Source: Fen-671 sp963794745
GTDB taxonomy: Bacteria > Actinomycetota > Acidimicrobiia > Acidimicrobiales > Palsa-688
Length of the DNA stretch: 64,000 nucleotides
NCBI GenBank assembly: GCA_963794745.1
Contig: CAWCEZ010000010.1
Location: forward strand, 901,607-965,606
Direction: 5' to 3'
The notes beneath the pieces were generated by a model that was not told the origin of the DNA, did not search any database, and saw only the letters and a program-made list of their open reading frames with translations. Numbering within the stretch: position 1 is the first letter of the stretch; each line of letters opens with the position of its first letter. The translations under genes were made by a program, and so were the position numbers. This document shows positions 35,143-45,328 of this stretch, in pieces.

Positions 35143-36387
35143 ATGAGCGCTTCACCTTTGGTTCATCTTGTTGTCATCCTGGCGTCGAACAGGCCGCTTA
35201 GCCTCCTACTAATGGCACCCCGGCGCGACCGAACAGCGATAGTAGCTGGGTCCGTTCTACTGGCCTGGCCGCTCGCGGGTTACCCGGTGTGCCTCCGGGC
35301 CCTGGCGCGTTGGCGACCTCGGCCGGTATGGCGAGATCCAACTGCCAGTCTCCCGCCCCTGACAGTCATCGTGCCTACCTTCAATGAGGAGGCGGAGATA
35401 GAAGGGCGCATCGACAACCTGCTTGAAAGCAACTACCCGATCGACCTGCTGTCCATCATCGTCGTTGACTCGGCGTCCGCCGACGGCACCTCCGACATCG
35501 CAAGGTCTGTGGCCATGGGGCGAGGATGCCACCTCACCGTCCTGGAGGAGCGGTCCCGATCGGGCAAGGCGAACGCGATCAACCTTGCGCTCGCAGTTAC
35601 CCGTACTGACTTGGTGGTCCTGACCGATGCGCCGACACGCTTTGCGCCCGACGCTCTCCGGGTCGTCGCGCGCTGCCTCAGCGACCCATCGGTAGGCGCA
35701 GCCACAGGTTACTTCCGCATCAGCGCCGGCGATGGGCCACTCGGTGACGAGGAGGCCCGCTTCTGGCAAATCCGCAACCGACTTCGCACGATGGAGGCCG
35801 AGATTGACTCGACTCCCTTTATCACCGGCGAGCTCTGTTGTTTCCGTCGCGCCCTGGTGCCATCGCTGCATGCGGGCACTCTGGCCGACGACATGGACAT
35901 CGCCCTGCAGGTCCGGCGGCAGGGATATCGCGTAGTGATCGATAACGAAGCGATCTTCACAGAGGCTCGGACGGGTGCCGCCCGAGAACTGCTGAAGACG
36001 AAAAGTCGGCGCGCCGCGGGGGGTATTCAGGAACTCTTCAGGGGCCGAGACATGCTCCTGCGCCCGCGCTTCGGATGGTACGGGATGGTCGTGCTGCCTT
36101 CTGCCTGGTCGTACTACGTACCGCTGCGGCTGCCTGCGGTCGGGCTGATCGCTTACGGGCTACGTCGGAAGCGGGCCGTACCTGCGATGGCCGCCGCGAC
36201 TATAGCCCTGGGTGGCGCGGCGGCTCTTCTGGCACCTTCCACACGGCGCAAGACCCTGGCTCAGCTCCGCATGCTCGCGTTCAACGAGGCAGTTTTTCTT
36301 GCCGCCTGGTGGCGCGTCTTGACCGGGGCAATGGATGTGAAATGGGCCCAGGAGCGCTCCACCCGAGGCACTACCCATCGGTCATGA
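35143..36387 (+). CDS. GT2 glycosyltransferase, membrane-bound
   Basis: About 414 residues. LTVIVPTFNEEAEIEGRI, IVVDSASADGTSD, the RSRSGKANAINLAL step, VLTDAP in place of the DxD, and TLADDMDIALQVRRQGYRV are GT2 landmarks; helices flank the domain on both sides. The start is uncertain: ATG at 35143 or 35212, while a well-placed ATG with AAAGG at 35078 is in another frame and stops at 35146, so an N-terminal frameshift is possible. Its stop overlaps the next start (ATGA). Confidence 0.8.
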   Translation: MSASPLVHLVVILASNRPLSLLLMAPRRDRTAIVAGSVLLAWPLAGYPVCLRALARWRPRPVWRDPTASLPPLTVIVPTFNEEAEIEGRIDNLLESNYPIDLLSIIVVDSASADGTSDIARSVAMGRGCHLTVLEERSRSGKANAINLALAVTRTDLVVLTDAPTRFAPDALRVVARCLSDPSVGAATGYFRISAGDGPLGDEEARFWQIRNRLRTMEAEIDSTPFITGELCCFRRALVPSLHAGTLADDMDIALQVRRQGYRVVIDNEAIFTEARTGAARELLKTKSRRAAGGIQELFRGRDMLLRPRFGWYGMVVLPSAWSYYVPLRLPAVGLIAYGLRRKRAVPAMAAATIALGGAAALLAPSTRRKTLAQLRMLAFNEAVFLAAWWRVLTGAMDVKWAQERSTRGTTHRS

Positions 36388-37382
36388 ACGATCCCGCTAT
36401 CCGAGTCTCGGCGATCCTGGTCTCCTACAACTCCAAGGAGGATCTTCTCAAGAACCTTCCGTCTTTGTTGGAGGCGACCAGCCGGGAAACCGACGAGGTC
36501 ATCCTGGTCGACAACGACTCGACCGACTCCACCTCTGAGGTAGTTCGGCTTATATTTCCAGAGGTCCGATTGATCGAAGCTGGGTCGAACCGCGGTTTCG
36601 GTGGGGCCGTCAACCTGGCCGCAGACCAAGCTAGAGGTCGTACCCTACTGGTACTCAACCCCGATTTGCGGATCCACTCGCAGGCTATAGACGCCCTCGT
36701 GGCCCGGGTCGATATGGTCGGGGGGGTGGCCGGCCCCGTCCTGTGTGAACCAGCCTCCGGCAAGAGGCTCTACGGGGTCCGGTTTGACCTGATGGGCCTA
36801 CCGATCCCATCGGAGCGACCGATGCCGGCCTTCTACATTCAGGGTTGCGCCCTGGCCATCTCATCGACCTTGTTCCGCCGTATCGGAGGGTTCGACGAGC
36901 GGTACTTCTTGTTCGCCGAGGACGCTGACCTGTGTTGGCGCGCCGCGACGAGCGGAGCCCCTGTCGACGTAGTACTGGAGGCCGAGGCCGTGCACTCCGG
37001 TGGGGGCTCGGAACCCGGCGGGTACGTGAGGGATGGGGTCAGACGTATCGCCGACCGTCGTTTTAGCTTGCGGGAGCGTAATACCTTCGCCATGTTCCTT
37101 GCGAACGCACCGTTGCTCCTGCTCATTGTCCACGTCCCATTGCACATACTCAAGACGGGCGTCTTCTGCGCACTGTTCACGTTGCTCGGGCATCGCCAGC
37201 TGGCCGCATCTTTGCTAAAAGGTCTGGCCTGGAACCTGGAGCAATTGCCCGGGACACTTGAGCGCAGGCGAACCCGACCGGGCGTGTCGACGCTGTCTTG
37301 GCTCAAGGGCCGGGTAACGCTGGTACCAGCAGCATGGACCAACGTTCGAAATGACGGCCTCCCAAGGTTCGTGGACGAGTGA
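36384..37382 (+). CDS. GT2 rhamnosyltransferase-like protein
   Basis: 332 residues. VSAILVSYNSKEDLL, VDNDSTDSTS, NRGFGGAVNLA and LVLNPDLRI, then GGFDERYFLFAEDADLCWR, are hallmarks of the WbbL/RfbF group that adds rhamnose or related deoxysugars. A weak hydrophobic segment follows (FLANAPLLLLIVHVPLHIL). The start ATG overlaps the stop of the GT2 gene before, so they are translated together. Donor and acceptor cannot be read from sequence. Confidence 0.85.
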   Translation: MNDPAIRVSAILVSYNSKEDLLKNLPSLLEATSRETDEVILVDNDSTDSTSEVVRLIFPEVRLIEAGSNRGFGGAVNLAADQARGRTLLVLNPDLRIHSQAIDALVARVDMVGGVAGPVLCEPASGKRLYGVRFDLMGLPIPSERPMPAFYIQGCALAISSTLFRRIGGFDERYFLFAEDADLCWRAATSGAPVDVVLEAEAVHSGGGSEPGGYVRDGVRRIADRRFSLRERNTFAMFLANAPLLLLIVHVPLHILKTGVFCALFTLLGHRQLAASLLKGLAWNLEQLPGTLERRRTRPGVSTLSWLKGRVTLVPAAWTNVRNDGLPRFVDE

Positions 37383-38703
37383 ACGCGCCGCTGGAGGAGG
37401 TACCCCCCATCCAGAGGCAGAGGGCCCTCCCCGCCGGGCCCGGTCGGTTGCGATCGGCGTAGTCATTTCGGGCCTGAGCGCCTACGTCTTTCTGGCCTGG
37501 TCTGCGCGCCATCTCGGCCCGGCCCGCTACGCGCCGCTCGCTGTGTTCTGGGCGACAACGTACCTGGTTGGCCCGGGGTGCTTCGGGATCCTGGAAAAGG
37601 AGGTCGGCCGCCAACTGTCCCACGCTCGAGCGGTAGACCGATACCCGGCGCCCATCGTCCGCCGCATCGGTCGCCAAGGCCTGGTGATGGCCGGGATCCT
37701 CATGCTGCTCGCGGCCGGCCTCTCACCGGTCCTTCGACCACGTTTGTTCGATGGGAGCACATTGCTGATGGTGGCTTTTATTGCGTCGTTGTTGCCAATG
37801 TGGTCCCAGCACATGGCTTGGGGTGTCCTGGCCGGCAATTCCGACTTCAAGGCCTACAGGAACATCAACGCCGGTGAGGGGCTCCTACGGCTCCTCGGGT
37901 GCGCCCTTCTGATCGCGATAGGGACGTCATCGGCTGGGCCATTCGGTCTGGTCATCGCCATTGCTCCCTTAGGTGCAGTCATCGTCACGAGCCGTCCGCT
38001 CTTGAAAGCGAAGAAGTGGGGGCCGGATATAAGGCGGGCGGTCCTGACCCGCTCCTTGCTCTATCTGCTGAGTTTTTCATTCCTGTACAGCGTCTTTGTC
38101 AACGCAGGACCGATCGCGGTGAAGGTACTGGCCAAACCCGGACAGGCGGCGCTCACCGGGAGCTTCCTTTCCGGACTGGTCATCGTAAGAGTCCCCCTTT
38201 TCCTTTATGCCTCGGCTAGCGCCACGCTCCTGCCCGCCCTGACGTCTCACGCCGCCGCCGGGGATTGGCAAAGTTTCCACGCCAACCTGAGACGTCTTTG
38301 CCTGCTCGTCGCTGCCGTAGGCGCCGTCAGTACGGCTCTGGCCGCACTTGTCGGCCCCCTAGTCGTGCGGACGGTCTTCGGAGGCGAATACGAGCTCCGG
38401 TGGCCCGACCTGGCCCTGCTGGCCGCATCGGCAGGGGCTCTGCTTCTCGCGGCTACCTTGTCTCAGGCCCTCACCGCGGCCGGCTCTTTCCGTGCCCTAC
38501 TGACGAGTTGGGCCATGGGCTTGATGGTCATGGTCGCACTGATCGCCGTAGTGTCTCCGCTCTTCGAACGGGTAGAGCTCGGGCTCCTCGGTGGCGCGCT
38601 CTCGGCGCTCGTTTGGATGGCCGCCCGCATCCGGCACCTCGGTAGCGCCCCAAACCGCGTTGGCCGGACTACAAAAAGTGCTCTACGAGTGAGAACCGGC
38701 TGA
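37351..38703 (+). CDS. Polysaccharide flippase-like membrane protein
   Basis: 450 residues with about twelve hydrophobic segments, laid out like Wzx/MATE-type lipid-linked oligosaccharide flippases. FLAWSARHLGPARYAPLAVF near the first helix fits that group. The ATG at 37351 gives a 32-bp overlap with the gene before. A GTG at 37379 in the operon's usual GTGA overlap is in another frame and stops after 27 codons, so an early frameshift is an alternative. Its 3' end overlaps that of the convergent gene by 21 bp. Confidence 0.75.
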   Translation: MTASQGSWTSERAAGGGTPHPEAEGPPRRARSVAIGVVISGLSAYVFLAWSARHLGPARYAPLAVFWATTYLVGPGCFGILEKEVGRQLSHARAVDRYPAPIVRRIGRQGLVMAGILMLLAAGLSPVLRPRLFDGSTLLMVAFIASLLPMWSQHMAWGVLAGNSDFKAYRNINAGEGLLRLLGCALLIAIGTSSAGPFGLVIAIAPLGAVIVTSRPLLKAKKWGPDIRRAVLTRSLLYLLSFSFLYSVFVNAGPIAVKVLAKPGQAALTGSFLSGLVIVRVPLFLYASASATLLPALTSHAAAGDWQSFHANLRRLCLLVAAVGAVSTALAALVGPLVVRTVFGGEYELRWPDLALLAASAGALLLAATLSQALTAAGSFRALLTSWAMGLMVMVALIAVVSPLFERVELGLLGGALSALVWMAARIRHLGSAPNRVGRTTKSALRVRTG

Positions 38704-40400
38704 CGACGAACTGGCCGGCACCCAGCGGTATAGCTGACCAATGACGGGGCCGAAGTCCTTGGCCGCCTTCCAGTGGCCTCCATTAGTGGACGCGAGCGCC
38801 TGGGATATCTCTGGGGTTTGGGCGTCCGGTTTTGACGAAGGCGTGTTCAGCAACCACTGGAACTGGCCAGAAAAGTTCTCGGCCAGGCTCTGGAAGTCCC
38901 GATCGCTGGGAATGACCCATTGGCTTGGGTCACTGGAAAGCAGCGGGCCTTCGAAAGCGACGCCCGTGTCGATCATGATCAACTGGCCCCGGGAAAGACT
39001 GGGGTCGATGTAGTTGTCGAAGCGCTGCCATGCAGGCAGGGAGAACTGCTGGGAGCCGATGCCGGGTGAAGGCAAGCCGAGCGCGGCTCGGAACGCTATG
39101 GACTCTTGCTCGACGAGGGTGCGCTTTGGGTTGCTGTCGCTATAGGTCCCGCTCACCGCGTCGAGCGCGCCAAGGCCGACGAGGGCGACGCAAAGGGCAC
39201 GCTTGGTGAATTTGTTCAGCCCCGGCCTCCTCACCACCTCGCGAGCCGCGTAGGCGAGCAACACGGTGGCATAAATGGTGGTGGTGGCGTAGTACCGGGG
39301 GTCACCCCAGGTCTGCCTGGAAGCCACGAGGAGCGTAACAAGGCCAGGGATAACGGCCGTGGCGCCGAGGATCGCGGTCAGTTCCCATCTGCCCCTTCGA
39401 GTACGTACAACGAGGATGAGCAGCGGGACGACTATAAACAGCGCTGGGACGAAACCCCAAAGGAACCCAAGCGAATAGCCGGTTGCGCTAGCGAGCGACG
39501 CGTGCTTTGGCAGCCATGGTGCGTCGTTGGGAGGCAAGCCAGAACCTGATTCGAACCAGAACAGAGGGTTCCCCATGATCAACCAGTTGGCGAAGGTCCA
39601 CAACGCGAAGACGAAGAGCCCCGGAAGCGCGACAAGCGTGGCCAATTTGGCCTTGCGCGCCCAACTTCGTTCCCCCATACCGACGAGGACACCAACAAGA
39701 GGAACGAGAAAAACGGCCTCCTCCCGGATCGCCATCGTGGCTCCCAGGCCTAGCGACATCACGATGAGGGACCGAGGCCCCCCTCCTTGTACCACTGGAT
39801 TATCCCGAGCAAGAACACGGAGGCGGCCAAGTAGAAGGAAGCCTCGCTCATGCCGTTGGCGCAATAGAAGATAACTACCGGGTTGAGACAGTACGTCAGG
39901 GCCAGCCCCGCCACCACCGGCTCGCTCAGCCCGAGACGCCGGAATAGCCGGACAAGGACCAGGACCGTGGCCGCTCCGCAGGCGGCGGTGGTCAATGCGC
40001 CAGCAAAGGCGGCGTGGTCGAGCGGGCTTGCCACGAGCATGAAGGGCAGTTCCAGCACGACAGGGCCTGGGAACCAGACAAAGCCCCAGGCCGCCAGGTG
40101 CGGGTCACGGCTGAAAAGCACTGCGCGAGCGTCCCCGGCGCGCACTAGGGCATCGCCGATGGCGTAGTGGACCGAGTACAACATGTAATAACCAGCGGCT
40201 ACGTAAACCCCTAGCGCAACCAGCGCGAGGCCCAGGGCCACCACGTCACAAGAGTCCGCTGCCAAGGCCGCCGAAGTTCTTGGCTTGACAAACGTAGCGG
40301 CTCGCCGCCGCGAAGGATCCCGCTGCTCCCGCCCCCCTGTGTGCCGGCCGACGCGCTTGGTCGTGGACGGTCGAGGACAATGCTCATAGGGCTGTTCCAA
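38683..40400 (-). CDS. ArnT/PMT-like membrane glycosyltransferase (frameshifted)
   Basis: Two overlapping frames make one protein. The upstream part (40400 to about 39780) has helices and AWGFVWFPGPVVLELP, LNPVVIFYCANGMSEASFYL, then IQWYKEGG. The downstream part picks up as PRSLIVMSLGLGATMAIREE and runs to 38683 with more helices and a soluble end. The switch lies at a run of six C (39778-39783, G on the coding strand). The layout matches lipid-linked-sugar transferases of the PMT/ArnT clan that act outside the membrane, about 560 residues when joined. The exact start is uncertain. Confidence 0.75.
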
Positions 40401-40585
40401 GCATCCGCGCGGCTCCTCGGCAAGCAGGCGAGCCGGCGTGGCTCTCCCAAGACCGGCTAGCGAGAACCAAGCGACATCGCGCCCGCGATGTGTTGTCGCA
40501 CGATAGCGCTGACCGGTGAACCCCCCCCGTCCGCGAGATGGCGCTTTGGTTAACGGGACCTGAACTTACGGGCCGGCCGTCGGAC

Positions 40586-41050
40586 CTAGGACGGGTCACC
40601 CGGCCCAGTCCCCAGAGCCGCCTCCCTGAGCAAGTGCACTAACTGCTCCTGTAGCTCGAAATGATTGAGCAGCAATCTTCCGAGGTCCTCGAGGTCGGGT
40701 GGGACTTCGGTCCCAAGGGTCAGCTCGGCTGCCCGGTGCCGGGCGTCCCGGACGATAGCGACCGACTCCTTCTCTGCCCAGGGCACCAGGCCAGCGACTT
40801 GCTCCTTTTCGACCTCCACTGACCGAACGCGCGCCCTTACTACTAGCGCTCCCAGGCGGGCCTGTGCGGCAAGGACATGCTCTTCAAGCTCGCGTGCGCG
40901 CGCGTCGAGCTCGGTCAACCTGGACTGCTCAGCTTTTATCAGCTCTTCGTCGGTGTAATAAATCTCCTCTGCGAGCAATAGCGACGCGGGACTTTGGTTT
41001 TCGCCAGGCGCAGATATCGGGGCGCCGCGGGACGGCACGTCCGCGCTCAC
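40586..41050 (-). CDS. Coiled-coil protein
   Basis: 154 residues, mostly charged alpha helix: LIKAEQSRLTELDARARELE and later LEDLGRLLLNHFELQEQLV read as coiled coil with heptads of Leu, Ala and Val. No signal or membrane segment. The start ATG overlaps the stop of the upstream coiled-coil gene. This pair probably forms a complex; DivIVA-like or structural roles are possible, but no family is clear. Confidence 0.65.
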   Translation of the reverse strand: MSADVPSRGAPISAPGENQSPASLLLAEEIYYTDEELIKAEQSRLTELDARARELEEHVLAAQARLGALVVRARVRSVEVEKEQVAGLVPWAEKESVAIVRDARHRAAELTLGTEVPPDLEDLGRLLLNHFELQEQLVHLLREAALGTGPGDPS

Positions 41051-41780
41051 GCCGGGTTGCCGCGCCGGGGGCGGCGAAATAGCGGCACGGGAACCGAAGG
41101 GCCCGCAGGGCGCGCTCGCCGTCGCGCTGGGGCGTCGTCGAGCACGAGACGCGACGGGCCGGGCTCGTGCGCGCTTTCGCTCCGCACGAGCTGCCTACCT
41201 ATTGCAGCCAGCGTCGCCTCGATATCGCCAAGCAGGGCGAGGTGGCCTTCGAGCGCACGTGCTGCTTCAAGCTCGATTGCCGCAGGCGTGTAACTGCCGG
41301 GACCGTCGGGATTGCCAGTGTCGTTGAGGATTTCTTCGCAGCGCGCAGCTCCGCCTTGAGGAGGATCCCGGTGGCCTCGAGCTCGGCGGCAGAGCGCTCC
41401 GGCGAGGCAACAGGGTGCACTCCGTCGCCGAAACCGCCTTTCAGAAGCGTCTGAAGACGGGCCTCGAGCTCTCCCGCGAGCTCCAGCTGGCGTGCGGCCC
41501 GCTCGATCCGTTCCTGCACTTGTCTCACACTGTGCCGCACCGAAATGAGTTCGGGCGGGTCTGCCCAAGGAGCACTGGCGGTTTCGGTCCCGTGGCCGTC
41601 CAGAGCTCTGCCAGCGGGCGGCGTGGCTGGGGGCTCCGTCCAAGGCGCGCGGTCAGTCTGGTCCACCCTCCGAGCGTACCGAACTGCCCCCGTCGTGGAT
41701 CCGCCCGCAAAGGTTGAACGCCACTCTGTGAGGTGCTCTAACTTCTCTCGGCATCCGGACCTCGAAAGATTCGCCGCCAC
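41047..41780 (-). CDS. Coiled-coil protein (frameshifted)
   Basis: Reconstructed from two frames. The first (from a GTG at 41780, or a later start) has a Pro-rich N-terminus, then helix (VRQVQERIERAARQLELAGE, LEATGILLKAELRAA). Near 41325-41345 sense passes to the next frame, EEILNDTGNPDG and AIELEAARALEGHLALLGDI, ending at 41047 with a basic tail. The stop overlaps the next gene's ATG. The partner downstream is also coiled-coil. Unknown function. Confidence 0.55.
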
Positions 41781-41852
41781 TTCTCCTGCCGTTCAGCCAA
41801 TCGCGCTCGTCGGCGCTATCGAGCGCTGGCCATCAGTGGGAACATTAAGACC

Positions 41853-43148
41853 ATGATCCGCAGGTCGATTGACCGAGTGGCGATAGCAACAGCTGTCGCG
41901 CTTTTGACAGCCGGAGGCGTCCTAATGGGTGGGGGCGTGGCGAGCGCCACGTTCCCGGGGGCCAATGATGCGATCGCTTTTTCCTCCTCGTGCGGCAACG
42001 GCGAGGCCATCTACAGCGTGCCGAACGGTACGACTGACTCCGAGTGCCCCCCAGGCAACCCGCCCACCAACCCTGCTTACACCCAAAATACGGCCGGTTC
42101 CATCGACGCCATGCCGTTCTTCTCGTCCGACGGCGGCACGCTTTACTTTTCGTCCGACCGGGGATCGCCCGGCAACCCAGGCCCCTGGTCCATCTACTCG
42201 GTCACCTACCCGTCGACGCCCAGCACCCCTCTCAACACTCTGGCCACCCCGCCCGCCGGGTACGACGACTTCGCTCCGACGGTCACGGCCGAGACCAGTA
42301 CTGGCTCGGCACTTGATTTCATCCAGTGCCTGGGAGCCGCGTCGCCCTGCACCCTGCAGGAGGAGACGCTCACGACTACCGGTGCCCCGATCGGGAGCCC
42401 GGTGCAGATCTCGACCGGGACCTGCCCGGCGCCGGCCGGGCCGCTCTCCAGCACCGACGGCCAGGCCAACCGGCCCGAGTTCAACCCGACGAACCCCAAC
42501 CAGCTCGTGTACGTCGGCGTGAACTCCACCACCCAGACCAACAACATCTACCTGCTCACAATCAACGCGTCGGGCAACGCATGCACCGACCTGTCGAGCA
42601 GCGCTCCGACGATCATCCCCTCGAGCCAGATCTATACACAAGCCGCCAGCTTCGCCGACCAGGACCCCGATTGGAGCCCGGACGGCACGCAGATTGTCTT
42701 TGACTCCACGCGCACCGGCGGCAACAAGGTTTACGAGATCGACCCGGCCGCGAACACTGGCGCCTACCAGGTCTGGGCGTCCGACCCGGGCGAAGAGGTC
42801 GAGCCGGTGTACGCGCCGGCTGACACTCCCGCTGGGGCCTATCCGAAGAACTCCTACCCCACGGGCGGGTCGGCCTCGTCCTACTACCAGCCGATGTTGA
42901 TCTGGGTTCTTACCGGGGGCGGGGACAACGTCCAGGGCGTTACGAGCATCGACGACGGCACGATGTACAACGCACCGACACTCGTCACCGCCGATTATGC
43001 CCTCAACGTCGACCCAATCTGGCAGCCGCTTGTGCTTGGCTCGCCCCTCCCGGAGGCGCCATATCCCGCACTGCTCGTCGGTGTGGGGATGGTCGCCCTA
43101 GCCGGCGGTCTTTACATTCGCCGTCGGCGGGTTGCGTTGCCGGCCTGA
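41853..43148 (+). CDS. Secreted PD40/TolB-like beta-propeller with PExP C-terminal signal
   Basis: 431 residues. Signal peptide (VAIATAVALLTAGGVLMG, then VASA). PD40/WD40-like strands such as MPFFSSDGGTLYFSSDRG and DPDWSPDGTQIVFDSTRTGG mark a TolB-type propeller. The end is LPEAPYPALLVGVGMVALAG then RRRR, i.e. PExP, helix, Arg cluster, matching the tails at 10754 and 57096. It is therefore a candidate exosortase substrate exposed on the surface. Function unknown. Confidence 0.8.
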   Translation: MIRRSIDRVAIATAVALLTAGGVLMGGGVASATFPGANDAIAFSSSCGNGEAIYSVPNGTTDSECPPGNPPTNPAYTQNTAGSIDAMPFFSSDGGTLYFSSDRGSPGNPGPWSIYSVTYPSTPSTPLNTLATPPAGYDDFAPTVTAETSTGSALDFIQCLGAASPCTLQEETLTTTGAPIGSPVQISTGTCPAPAGPLSSTDGQANRPEFNPTNPNQLVYVGVNSTTQTNNIYLLTINASGNACTDLSSSAPTIIPSSQIYTQAASFADQDPDWSPDGTQIVFDSTRTGGNKVYEIDPAANTGAYQVWASDPGEEVEPVYAPADTPAGAYPKNSYPTGGSASSYYQPMLIWVLTGGGDNVQGVTSIDDGTMYNAPTLVTADYALNVDPIWQPLVLGSPLPEAPYPALLVGVGMVALAGGLYIRRRRVALPA

Positions 43149-43184
43149 GAAGACCCAGCGAGCAAGCGCTCCCCGTTAACTGGG

Positions 43185-44039
43185 TCATCCCTGGCGCGCT
43201 GCTCGCACGAAAGCCTCTGCCCGCTTCGGGTCGACTCGGTTCCAGGTGTGGCCGTCGATTTTGAGCGAGCTGCCGACGATGCAACCGTCGGCGAACTCGA
43301 GGAAACCGGCGATGTTGTCCGCTCTCGCTCCTGTGTTCAAAAGGACAGGGATTTCGGGGGGGACTGCACGTCGAACTTCGGCGAGCGTGGACATGCTTGG
43401 CTCGGCACCGGCCATTGGGCCGGAGATCAAGATGGCGTCAGGCAGGCTGGAAACGGCCACCGACTTGGCGGCCTCGGCCGGTGAGCGCCTACCTACCGAA
43501 GAAGCGAACTCGGGGGTGACGTTCATAAATATTGCCAGCTCGTCGGCATTCAGTGAGCGGCGGCGACGCAAAAGGCTTGCGGCGTCGGGGCTCCACAGGC
43601 CCATGTCAGACTCCCACGCTCCCGTCACGACTTCCCTCATGAACCGAGCTTCTGTGGCAACAGCAGCGGCAAGCGCGCACTCGGGGTCCCAGAGGTAATC
43701 CACGCCGAAAGGAACGGCTTGTGGTGCACACTCTCCGACGACACGGGCCATCACCGCCGACGCTACGAGGTCAGCCCTCAGCACGTACGGCCGGTCGTTT
43801 TCGTTACAAAACATCACGGCGTCGAACCCCGCGTCAACGAGGGTCGATACTTCTTGGCGCACATGCTGGACGAGCCCTCGTACCCCCGCGCTTTCGTCGT
43901 AAAGCGGTGTCCCCGGGAGCGCTGGCACATGGGCCATTGCGATCAGTGGCTTCTTCACTCCCGGGAAGATCTCGCCGAAGCGGTGCCTCGGGGCCTGTCT
44001 GGTGCCTGCGCCTTGCTGCGCCTCGGTCGTGGGATCCAT
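43185..44039 (-). CDS. BtpA/SgcQ family protein
   Basis: 284 residues, a normal length for the family. KPLIAMAHVPALPGTPLYD, DAGFDAVMFCNENDRPY, PFGVDYLWDP and DAILISGPMAGAEPS fit the BtpA/SgcQ barrel family. In cyanobacteria BtpA affects photosystem I; in other bacteria members sit with sugar-use genes and are probably TIM-barrel enzymes. Here no such context is seen, so no substrate is proposed. The ATG at 44039 is used; a GTG 18 bp upstream is an alternative. Confidence 0.85.
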   Translation of the reverse strand: MDPTTEAQQGAGTRQAPRHRFGEIFPGVKKPLIAMAHVPALPGTPLYDESAGVRGLVQHVRQEVSTLVDAGFDAVMFCNENDRPYVLRADLVASAVMARVVGECAPQAVPFGVDYLWDPECALAAAVATEARFMREVVTGAWESDMGLWSPDAASLLRRRRSLNADELAIFMNVTPEFASSVGRRSPAEAAKSVAVSSLPDAILISGPMAGAEPSMSTLAEVRRAVPPEIPVLLNTGARADNIAGFLEFADGCIVGSSLKIDGHTWNRVDPKRAEAFVRAARQG

Positions 44040-44158
44040 GGCACCCACGTCTATCACCCGACGATGCGTAGTCCACGCCAGGACCGCCGTTCACTACGAT
44101 TGTGGCTCTCCGGGGCTGGTCTAGGAAGACTGAGCTTTCATGGCAAGGAAAGGACGAC

Positions 44159-45283
44159 ATGAGGCGCTATGGGGTGTTGACAAGGATGGCGACCGCCGTA
44201 ACGGTTGGCATCGGGCTAGCGACCCTCGCCCTGGCCGGGCCAGCTTCTGCTGCCGCCGCCGTTGGCACCGTCCACGACCTTACGGGTGAGTACAACGTCG
44301 GCAGCAATGACTCCCTGGCGTGCACCCCGGGCCAGCCGCTCGCCACAGCAACCTGCTACATGGTCGGCACGACCGGCACTTTCAGCTACACGACAAAATC
44401 AAGCACGACGAACGTTGTAGTCCCCGTCACCGCCGGCCTCGCGGGTGCCGCGGTGGCGTTACCGTCGAGCGATTACATCAGCTACATCTCGTGCACCTCG
44501 GGGCCCAAATGCATCGGTCTCGGCAGCACGACCTCCGGTGAGACGTCCTTTTATTGGTTGGACAGCGGCAAGCTCGTCAAGACCGTGACGATGCCTCCGA
44601 AGGGCTACTACTGGGACGGCTTGTCGTGCGGCTCAGCCACCTACTGCGTAGCGAGCGGGAGCACGGGTGTTGGTGCCAAGACCGCCGGGGCAGTCGCCGT
44701 CATGAGCAACGGTGTAGTCAGCTTTCACAGGGTCGCCGCCGTCATAGGCAACGGTGTGTCGTGTTACGGGCCCACTTCGTGCCTAGTAGTAGGGACGTCC
44801 CACGAGGGCAGCGGGACCGCTAACGGCACTCTGGTCGAGGTGAAAGGTGGGGTGACGGGAGCTGTCCACACCACGGCTACGGCGTCGCTTGGGACCGTTA
44901 CATGTGGTTGGGAAGCCGCGACGTGCCGGTCAACCGGGTTCGTATCCGCTGGCGGTGGCGGGTATTACCCAGCCGTTGCCATCATCAAAGGGACGGCGGC
45001 CGCGGTCACCAAGTTGGCGGGCAACGCCTCTCCCGGTGATGCCGTTTGCCCGGCCGTGGGGCAATGCGTGGAATACGGGGTGGTCGACCCCAATGAAAAG
45101 GGGGAGCACGGGTTCGTCGCCGTCGCCACCGGTGGGGTAGTGGGTAACCCGTTGACGGTTCCCGGAATAGCCGATGTCTACGACCTTTCGTGCCCGCAAG
45201 TAGGTGTGTGTGACGGAGTGGGTAACCAGTTGAACGGGCCTCACGGCGACTACTCTCTTGCTACGTTCACGCTGCGTTACTAG
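44159..45283 (+). CDS. Secreted Cys-pair repeat protein (second copy of family)
   Basis: 374 residues with AAGGAAAGGA before the ATG. Signal peptide ends at PASAAAA. Six repeats follow with cores such as ISCTSGPKCIGLG, LSCGSATYCVASG and VSCYGPTSCLVVG, the same Cys-pair plan as the protein at 2700. It lacks an anchor, so it should be released or held by other wall parts. Probably a disulfide-stapled propeller; function unknown. Confidence 0.75.
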   Translation: MRRYGVLTRMATAVTVGIGLATLALAGPASAAAAVGTVHDLTGEYNVGSNDSLACTPGQPLATATCYMVGTTGTFSYTTKSSTTNVVVPVTAGLAGAAVALPSSDYISYISCTSGPKCIGLGSTTSGETSFYWLDSGKLVKTVTMPPKGYYWDGLSCGSATYCVASGSTGVGAKTAGAVAVMSNGVVSFHRVAAVIGNGVSCYGPTSCLVVGTSHEGSGTANGTLVEVKGGVTGAVHTTATASLGTVTCGWEAATCRSTGFVSAGGGGYYPAVAIIKGTAAAVTKLAGNASPGDAVCPAVGQCVEYGVVDPNEKGEHGFVAVATGGVVGNPLTVPGIADVYDLSCPQVGVCDGVGNQLNGPHGDYSLATFTLRY

Positions 45284-45328
45284 CTGAAACCGCTAGGCCG
45301 CGTCTTATCCCCTCCTAGATTTGAGGCC

